A stretch of 5,830 nt of DNA. It comes from Frondihabitans sp. (GTDB lineage Bacteria > Actinomycetota > Actinomycetes > Actinomycetales > Microbacteriaceae). Under the pieces are notes generated by a model that saw only the letters and a program-made list of their open reading frames with translations, ran no database searches and had not been told where the DNA came from. Both the position numbers and the translations under genes were made by a program. Below are positions 1 through 4,522 of this stretch, in pieces. Each line of letters begins with the position of its first letter. The stretch's first letter is position 1. The stretch covers positions 1 to 5,830 of the forward strand of contig JAODMX010000142.1 in the NCBI GenBank assembly GCA_025464735.1, read 5' to 3'.

Positions 1-167
1 GGGTGCGAGAGTTGGGAGGCCGCCGCCAGCTGAACCAGCGTGAGGCCGCGAGCGCGCCGCAGTGTGCGGATTCGACGGCCGACGGAGAGTGCTTGCTGGT
101 CGATCACGGTGTCGAGCGTAGTGACGGGATCCTCCTCGGGTGCGACCGGACTCGTGAGCCGCGACAA
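1..167 (-). CDS. XRE-family HTH transcriptional regulator, N-terminal part, cut by window edge
   Basis: Read on the reverse strand, this stretch encodes a polar N-terminal arm followed by a typical helix-turn-helix start: VGRRIRTLRRARGLTLVQLA at residues 29-48, then AASQLSHP at the window edge (numbering from TTG at 167). The R-x-LR-x-ARGLT-x-x-LA pattern and the 'LSHP' recognition-helix start match XRE/Cro-type HTH_3 domains. Regulators of this shape often carry a C-terminal cupin sensor domain, but that part lies outside the window, so this is only an expectation. The start is uncertain. TTG at 167 gives the full arm and GTG at 107 gives a protein 20 residues shorter. A strong purine box, GAGGAGGAT at 137-129, sits too far from GTG 107 (about 21 bases) to serve it well. 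An in-frame stop lies about 60 bases upstream of the TTG. The gene is divergent from the operon at 327 and is its most likely local regulator (inference). Confidence 0.8.
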   Translation of the reverse strand, partial: MSRLTSPVAPEEDPVTTLDTVIDQQALSVGRRIRTLRRARGLTLVQLAAASQLSH

Positions 168-199
168 CTGATTGTTAGCACGGCACTCCCGCGCCTCGC

Positions 200-242
200 T
201 TCGAATTAACAGTTCGAAACGACGACGTTACGTGGTCGAAAC
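200..242. repeat. Cluster of TTCGAA-type short repeats
   Basis: TTCGAA, itself a palindrome, occurs at 200-205 and 213-218, and a one-base variant GTCGAA is at 235-240. The second and third copies are part of a 10-base direct repeat with one mismatch (GTTCGAAACG at 212-221, GGTCGAAACG at 234-243), spaced 22 bases apart, close to two helical turns. This phasing on one DNA face fits co-operative protein binding. The cluster is 33 to 75 bases upstream of the regulator's TTG start, so autoregulation is possible. The elements are short and chance occurrence cannot be excluded. Confidence 0.35.
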
Positions 243-263
243 GGGGCGTCCGTAGATTCATGG

Positions 264-282
264 ATGTTGATTGCATCAACAT
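264..282. promoter_or_regulatory. Perfect inverted repeat, probable operator
   Basis: ATGTTGAT-TGC-ATCAACAT is an exact dyad with 8-base arms and a 3-base centre. It lies 44 bases before the GTG of the amidohydrolase gene. Another half-site, TTGAT, follows at 284-288, so the same pentamer occurs three times in alternating orientation (267-271, 275-279, 284-288). The 3-base centre makes a stable RNA hairpin less likely than a dimeric repressor site. Its position suggests it overlaps or adjoins the operon promoter. The divergent XRE protein is the simplest ligand, although TTGAT-N3-ATCAA also resembles sites bound by GntR-type regulators, so the binder is not settled. Confidence 0.65.
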
Positions 283-326
283 TTTGATTTTCTCACAGTC
301 CGCTCCTCCTGACGAAAGAGCCCCAC

Positions 327-1601
327 GTGCCGCTTCCTCGCCGACTTACGCGCCTGCTCGGCGCACGGCTGCCCGATGGCTCGGTCGTGGACGTCACTCT
401 CGACGGCGAGCTCGTCGGCGCCGTCGAAATGGCGACTCAGGATCCTCGTGATCGCGTCACAAGATCGACTCCCGACGTCATCGACCTCAGCGGTCACGTT
501 CTGTTGACGGCCACGGCCGAGCCGCACGCGCACCTCGATAAGGCCCTCTCGTGGGACGCGATCCAGCCACCGCTCGGCGACCTCGGCCTGGCGATCGCGA
601 GCTGGCGTGTCTACGCCGCGACGATGACCGTCGAGGACATCGCCGATCGCGCTCGGACGCAGGCCCTCAGGATGCTGGCGCAGGGGACGACCGCGATCAG
701 GACCCACGTCGACATCCTGCACGGCGACGACCCTCTGCGGGGTGCCCACGCGCTGGTCCAGGTCCGAGAGGAACTTCGCGGACTCCTCGATCTCGAGCTC
801 GTGGCCCTCGCCGGCCCCGACGTACCCGACGTCGACATTGAAAAGGCCATCGAGCTCGGCGTCGACCTCATCGGCGGATCACCGCACCTGGCGAAGGATC
901 CGAGCGGCGATCTCCAGCGACTGCTCGCCATCGCGGTGCGGTGCGGCGTCGGAGTCGACCTCCACACCGACGAGAGCCTGGCCGGCGCCGTCACGCTGGG
1001 CGAGTTGGCGGCGACGGTCGTCGACTGGGCCGCCCCGGTCAGCGCAGGTCACTGTGTCCGTCTCGGCACGCTCGACGCATCGACGAGGGACGAGATCATC
1101 GATGCGGTCAGACGGGCCGACATCGGGATCATCGCCAACCCGATCACGAACCTCTACCTCCAGGGCTGGGACGACCCGGTCGCGACCCCGCGCGGCCTGA
1201 CCGCCGCTCGCCACCTCCTCGACGCCGGCGTGCGATTCGCGGCGGGAGCCGACAACGTGCGCGACCCGTTCAACCCGCTGGGCCGCAGCGACGCTCTCGA
1301 GACCGCCATGCTGCTCGTCACCGCCGGGCACCTGACAATCGATGAGGCGTACGCAGCCGTCAGCTCCGGCGCCCGCTCCGTCATGTCGTTGCCGGTGGCG
1401 GGCGTCGCCGTCGGCGCGCGGGCCGACCTGGTCGCCATTCGGGGCTCGAGCCTCGCGGACGTCGTCGCCAACGCTCCGGCCGACCGATTCGTGATCCACA
1501 ACGGCGCGCTCGTCGCCCGGACTGTCACGACCACCGAGATCGCCACGCCCACTGGCGTGCCCTCCCCCACGCACCTCCCGACCCTCACGGAAATCAGGTG
1601 A
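327..1601 (+). CDS. Amidohydrolase-superfamily protein, cytosine deaminase (CodA)-like, substrate unknown
   Basis: A cytoplasmic metal-dependent hydrolase of 424 residues, close to the usual CodA length of about 427. The visible active-site set is complete: H67 and H69 in PHAHLDK, H213 and the catalytic acid E216 in DLHTDE, H242 in AGHC, and D309 in GADN. The spacing matches E. coli CodA (H61/H63, H214, E217, H246, D313). Other family blocks are RTHVD (125-129), GGSPH (183-187), NPITNLYLQG (271-280) and DPFNPLG (313-319). The loop that holds the cytosine-reading Gln156 in CodA (FPQEG) is replaced by LAGPD (161-165) and shortened, and the residue equivalent to CodA D314 is N310. The enzyme therefore probably deaminates or hydrolyses something other than cytosine. 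The GTG start is preferred because GAAAGAG lies about 6 bases upstream, the protein begins directly with the N-terminal beta domain, and an in-frame stop sits at 285. It is the first gene of the operon, next to an importer. Confidence 0.85.
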   Translation: MPLPRRLTRLLGARLPDGSVVDVTLDGELVGAVEMATQDPRDRVTRSTPDVIDLSGHVLLTATAEPHAHLDKALSWDAIQPPLGDLGLAIASWRVYAATMTVEDIADRARTQALRMLAQGTTAIRTHVDILHGDDPLRGAHALVQVREELRGLLDLELVALAGPDVPDVDIEKAIELGVDLIGGSPHLAKDPSGDLQRLLAIAVRCGVGVDLHTDESLAGAVTLGELAATVVDWAAPVSAGHCVRLGTLDASTRDEIIDAVRRADIGIIANPITNLYLQGWDDPVATPRGLTAARHLLDAGVRFAAGADNVRDPFNPLGRSDALETAMLLVTAGHLTIDEAYAAVSSGARSVMSLPVAGVAVGARADLVAIRGSSLADVVANAPADRFVIHNGALVARTVTTTEIATPTGVPSPTHLPTLTEIR

Positions 1602-1610
1602 TGAACGTCC

Positions 1611-2393
1611 ATGACGACAACACCCCTCGACGCGCCGTCCTCGACCGCCTCAGGATCCAGCGACACACTCCTCGAATTCGGCGACGTGTCGATGCGATTC
1701 CCCAACGGTACGACCGCCCTGCAGCACGTCGATCTGACCGTCAGCAAGGGTGAATTCGTCACCGTCGTCGGGCCGTCCGGCTGCGGCAAGTCAACGCTCC
1801 TGCGCATCGCTTCCGGTCTCGAGAAGGCCTCCGAAGGAACAGCGAGCGTGAAGACGGACCGCATCGGCTATGTGTTCCAGGATGCGACGCTCCTGCCCTG
1901 GCGAACGGTCACAGGAAACGTCGAACTCCTCGCCGAGCTGAACGGCGTGCCCGCTAAGGAGCGAGCTGTCAAGGCGCAGGAGTCGATCGAGCTGGTGGGT
2001 CTCACCGGTTTCGAAGACAACCTTCCGAAGCAGCTCTCGGGCGGTATGAAGATGCGCACTTCGTTGGCCCGGTCCCTCACCCTCGAGCCCGAGCTCTTCC
2101 TCTTCGATGAACCGTTCGGCGCCCTCGACGAGATCACCCGAGAACGTCTGAACGACGAACTCCTCAGGCTCTTCGTCGACAAGCAGTTCGCGGGACTCTT
2201 CATCACGCATTCGGTGTCGGAAGCGGTCTATCTGTCGACCAAGGTCGTCGTGATGTCCGGACGTCCCGGATCCGTGGTGACCTCATTCGACGTGCCCTTC
2301 CCGATGCCGCGCAGCCCAGACATCCGGTTCGAGCCCGATTTCGCCGCCCTCGTCGGCGAGGTCTCCCACGCACTTCGAGAAGGGCACCACTGA
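1611..2393 (+). CDS. ABC transporter ATP-binding protein, NitT/TauT type
   Basis: The cytoplasmic motor subunit of an importer, 260 residues. All ATPase motifs are present in order: Walker A GPSGCGKS (54-61), Q-loop FQDATLLPWRTV with Q90, signature LSGGMKMR (142-149), Walker B LFLFDEP (162-168), D-loop ALD (171-173) and switch H200 in FITHSVSEAVYL. The 'LLPWRTV' stretch after the Q-loop and the 'THSVSEAVYLS' stretch are typical of the nitrate/sulfonate/taurine group (SsuB/TauB/ThiZ-like). The signature ends in MKMR rather than the common MRQR, a variant I recall from related transporters. About 20 low-complexity Ser/Thr/Ala residues precede the domain. The ATG at 1611 follows AGGTGA (1596-1601), which overlaps the stop codon of the amidohydrolase gene, suggesting coupled translation. 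An ATG at 1601 is in another frame and is not used. Only one ATPase gene is seen, so a homodimer is expected. Confidence 0.93.
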   Translation: MTTTPLDAPSSTASGSSDTLLEFGDVSMRFPNGTTALQHVDLTVSKGEFVTVVGPSGCGKSTLLRIASGLEKASEGTASVKTDRIGYVFQDATLLPWRTVTGNVELLAELNGVPAKERAVKAQESIELVGLTGFEDNLPKQLSGGMKMRTSLARSLTLEPELFLFDEPFGALDEITRERLNDELLRLFVDKQFAGLFITHSVSEAVYLSTKVVVMSGRPGSVVTSFDVPFPMPRSPDIRFEPDFAALVGEVSHALREGHH

Positions 2394-3253
2394 TGACCGT
2401 GAACGTCTCGCGCGAGGCCGCCCGGACCGTGGAGAACGCGTCCGCGATGACCCCGAAGAAGGCGAGGAGCACAAGCGGCCTCGCCGTCAACGTGGGTTTG
2501 CCGTTCGTCGTGTTCCTGATCCTGCTGGGCTTCTTCTACCTCGCCGCGCTCTACTACGACAAGGTTGCCCAACTCCCCTTCCTGGTGCCGTACCCGCAGC
2601 TCATCCTGAAGTCGATCTTCGACGAACCGGCTTTTCAGCCGCAGCTCCTCCAAGCACTCGGGAACACCGTTCTCGTCGCCGTGGTCGGTCTGGCGATCGC
2701 CATCGTGATCGGCACCGTCTGGGCCGTGCTCATGGTCCAGGCACGCTGGGTCGAAAGCGCGCTCTTCCCCTACGCCGTCGTGCTGCAATGCGTCCCCGTG
2801 CTTGCGCTGGTCCCCCTGATCGGCTCACTCTTCGGCTACGGGTATGCGTCTCGCGTGATCATCACCGTGCTCTTCTGCCTCTTCCCCCTCGTCGCCAACA
2901 CCCTGTTCGGCCTCCAGTCGGTCGACAGGGGGCAGCTCGAGCTGTTCCAACTGCAAGGAGCCGGGCGCCTCACGACCCTCACCAAACTCCGATTCCCGGC
3001 GGCTCTCCCGTCGATCTTCGTCGGCCTTCGCAGCTCCGCCGGAGTCTCGGTCATCGGTGCCGTCGTCGCCGACCAGTTCTTCCAGCGCGGCCAAGGCGGC
3101 CTCGGCGTGCTCATCCTCGTCGAAGACCAACGGCTGAACGGGCCCGAGATGTACGCGGTGATCCTCGTCTCCAGCGTGCTCGGCGTCCTGGTCTTCGTCC
3201 TCTTCAACATTCTGCGGCGCCTCGCCGTGGGCAAATGGGCAGACAAGAACTAG
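2393..3253 (+). CDS. ABC transporter permease, NitT/TauT type (BPD_transp_1)
   Basis: An inner-membrane channel subunit, 286 residues. After a polar cytoplasmic N-terminus of about 30 residues there are about six hydrophobic segments (roughly 34-54, 88-112, 122-145, 153-174, 208-228 and 254-275). The ATPase-contacting EAA-like loop is clear: the region 183-212 carries ELFQLQGAG, then LTKLRFPAALP and FVGLR, matching the E-x3-GA-x9-P-x2-P-x4-GLR pattern of this family, with QGA where EAA is the classical form. The ATG shares one base with the stop of the ATPase gene (TGATG), and AGAAGGG lies about 9 bases upstream, so the two are translationally coupled. No second permease is present, so the channel is likely a homodimer, as is normal for SsuC/TauC-like systems. 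The transported compound cannot be read from this sequence. Confidence 0.92.
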   Translation: MTVNVSREAARTVENASAMTPKKARSTSGLAVNVGLPFVVFLILLGFFYLAALYYDKVAQLPFLVPYPQLILKSIFDEPAFQPQLLQALGNTVLVAVVGLAIAIVIGTVWAVLMVQARWVESALFPYAVVLQCVPVLALVPLIGSLFGYGYASRVIITVLFCLFPLVANTLFGLQSVDRGQLELFQLQGAGRLTTLTKLRFPAALPSIFVGLRSSAGVSVIGAVVADQFFQRGQGGLGVLILVEDQRLNGPEMYAVILVSSVLGVLVFVLFNILRRLAVGKWADKN

Positions 3254-3296
3254 TTCCTCCCGTAAGCACCCACCCCTCCCCGCACCACTCCCACCC
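3254..3296 (+). other. Pyrimidine-rich, C-rich leader before the binding-protein gene
   Basis: The 43 bases between the permease stop and the ribosome binding site contain only 10 purines and are mostly C, with runs such as CCCACCCCTCCCCGC. With few G residues, little base pairing is possible, so the mRNA should be unstructured here. This could favour high translation of the binding protein, which importers usually need in excess. C-rich, G-poor RNA upstream of termination points is also a feature of Rho loading sites, so partial attenuation is an alternative. Both readings are inference. Confidence 0.35.
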
Positions 3297-3304
3297 AAGG
3301 AGAA
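3297..3304 (+). promoter_or_regulatory. Strong ribosome binding site of the binding-protein gene
   Basis: AAGGAGAA ends two bases before the ATG at 3307, with the GGAG core about 4-5 bases from the start. It is the best Shine-Dalgarno match among the operon genes and fixes the start of the lipoprotein. The same reading frame is open far upstream, to before 2788, but that part lies inside the permease gene and is a shadow. Confidence 0.7.
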
Positions 3305-3306
3305 CC

Positions 3307-4497
3307 ATGCCTGTTTCCACCCGCACCGCGCTCGCCATCGGCCTCGTCGTGGCCACAGCCGCCGCGCTGACCGCCTGCAGTACCTCGTCCACCTCCACGG
3401 GATCCGCAGGTGGTTCGGCCACGACCGCGTCAGGCCCGGCGGTCGATCTCAAGGGCGTGTGCCCGGCCACGGTAGTCGTCCAGACCGACTGGAACCCGGA
3501 GGCGGATCACGGCCACCTCTACCAGCTCCTCGGCCCCAACTACACGGTGGACACCAGCAAGAAGAGCGTGACCGGCGACCTGATGGCGAACGGCAAGAAG
3601 ACGGGGGTGAAGATCCAGATCCGCGTCGGTGGCCCGGCGATCGGCTACGCCTCGGTCTCGTCGCAGATGTACCAGGACAAGTCGATCACGATGGGCTACG
3701 TCTCGACCGACGAGGCCGTCCAAGACTCCGCGAAGCTTCCGACGACCGCCGTCTTCGCCGAGAACAACATCTCGTCGCTGATGGTCATGTGGGATCCGAA
3801 GACGTACCCGAAAGTGAACACCATCAAGGAACTCGGCACCTCGCTCGAGAAGACCGGCGGGGTGCTCCGCTACTTCAGCGGTTCGGCCTACATGGACTAC
3901 CTCATCGGCAAGGGAATCGTGCCGGCAAGCGTGGCAGACGGAAGCTACGACGGAACGCCGGCCAAGTTCGTCGTCGGCAAGGGGAAGGACGCCCAGCAGG
4001 GTTTCGCGACCGCCGAGCCGTACATCTACCAGCACGAGGTCTCCGCCTGGGGCAAGCCCGTGAAGTTCCAGCTCGTGAGCACGGTCGGTTACCCGACCTA
4101 TCCTGAGGCCATGTCCGTCCGCAGCGCCGACCTGACGAAGCTCACGCCGTGCCTCAAGAAACTCGTGCCGGTCATGCAGCGGGCCGACGTCGACTACTTC
4201 AAGAACCCGGCGCCCACGAACAAGGTCATCACCGATCTCGTCACCCAGTACAACAACGGCTGGGTCTACGACGAGAGCGTGGCGAACTACGCGGTGAAAG
4301 AGATGAAGAAACTCAAGATCGCCTCCGACGGCACCAACGGTTACGTCGGCGACATGGACTCGGCCCGGATCCAGAAACTGATCGAGATCGACACTCCGAT
4401 CTTCACAAAGTCAGGCACGACTCTGAAGACGGGACTCAAGCCGTCTGACCTCTTCACGAACGAGTTCATCGACAAGAAGATCTCGCTCGGATTCTGA
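3307..4497 (+). CDS. ABC transporter substrate-binding lipoprotein, NMT1/THI5/SsuA-like
   Basis: The extracellular solute receptor of the importer, 396 residues. The N-terminus is a lipoprotein signal: a short charged start, a hydrophobic stretch (8-21) and the lipobox LTAC with acylated C24, followed by a Ser/Thr/Gly-rich tether (25-45). The mature part begins with a beta strand and VVVQTDWNPEADHGHLYQLL (56-75), resembling the 'DW.P...HGG' start of the NMT1/THI5-like periplasmic-binding fold, whose members bind pyrimidines, sulfonates or similar small compounds. Further features are GGPAIGYASVSSQMYQ (108-123), where such proteins often contact ligand, and NGWVYDESVANYAVKE (317-332) in the C-terminal lobe. 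C52 and C282 are the only cysteines besides C24 and might form a disulfide. The stop is 25 bases before the next gene. Family placement rests on motif memory and context. The ligand is unknown, but the adjoining amidohydrolase suggests a nitrogen compound. Confidence 0.85.
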   Translation: MPVSTRTALAIGLVVATAAALTACSTSSTSTGSAGGSATTASGPAVDLKGVCPATVVVQTDWNPEADHGHLYQLLGPNYTVDTSKKSVTGDLMANGKKTGVKIQIRVGGPAIGYASVSSQMYQDKSITMGYVSTDEAVQDSAKLPTTAVFAENNISSLMVMWDPKTYPKVNTIKELGTSLEKTGGVLRYFSGSAYMDYLIGKGIVPASVADGSYDGTPAKFVVGKGKDAQQGFATAEPYIYQHEVSAWGKPVKFQLVSTVGYPTYPEAMSVRSADLTKLTPCLKKLVPVMQRADVDYFKNPAPTNKVITDLVTQYNNGWVYDESVANYAVKEMKKLKIASDGTNGYVGDMDSARIQKLIEIDTPIFTKSGTTLKTGLKPSDLFTNEFIDKKISLGF

Positions 4498-4522
4498 TCC
4501 GCCCCACCCGGAAGGACTGCTC

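Larger units (their letters stand above)
168..326. promoter_or_regulatory. Divergent intergenic control region
   Basis: This is the 159-base gap between the leftward regulator and the rightward operon, and it is clearly more AT-rich than the flanking genes, especially at 200-210 and 264-292. It must carry the promoters of both transcription units. It contains a perfect inverted repeat (264-282), a third matching half-site (284-288) and three TTCGAA-type repeats (200-242). No convincing -35/-10 pair could be fixed by eye. Weak candidates are TTGATT at 267-272 as a -35 and TAGATT at 253-258 as a -10 for the rightward unit, but neither has a good partner at normal spacing. Confidence 0.7.

Noticed and set aside
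3..209. Rightward 68-residue open frame at the left edge.
   Set aside because: The opposite strand encodes a clear HTH domain over the same bases, and the rightward product is unlike any protein family.
175..310. Small leftward reading frames in the control region: a six-codon frame from GTG 296 with AGGAGG at 310-305 at ideal spacing, and a 35-codon frame from ATG 282 ending 7 bases before TTG 167.
   Set aside because: Neither has a recognisable product. The 35-codon frame lacks a ribosome binding site at proper distance and both cross the operator. They could be leader peptides of the regulator mRNA, but no more than chance can be argued without comparative data.
276..749. Leftward 157-residue open frame, and other long leftward frames such as 879-1574 and 3430-4035.
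   Set aside because: They are antisense to strongly supported genes, are rich in Arg, Asp, Gly and Val as expected of high-GC shadows, and show no domain motif.
327..1601. Naming the amidohydrolase codA or a triazine hydrolase (atzC).
   Set aside because: Active-site residues are shared by the whole group, and the cytosine-specific loop is absent, so a specific symbol is not justified.
1601..1603. ATG directly overlapping the amidohydrolase stop codon, a tempting start for the ATPase gene.
   Set aside because: It is in a different frame from the ATPase. ATG 1611 is in frame and has AGGTGA at proper spacing.
2788..3306. Upstream extension of the binding-protein frame, which is open for 173 codons before ATG 3307.
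   Set aside because: It lies inside the permease gene in another frame, is Arg/Pro-rich, and the lipoprotein signal with a strong ribosome binding site begins exactly at 3307.
4498..4522. Possible terminator between the binding protein and the FAD enzyme.
   Set aside because: The 25-base gap has no inverted repeat or T-run; it holds only the GGAAGGA ribosome binding site.
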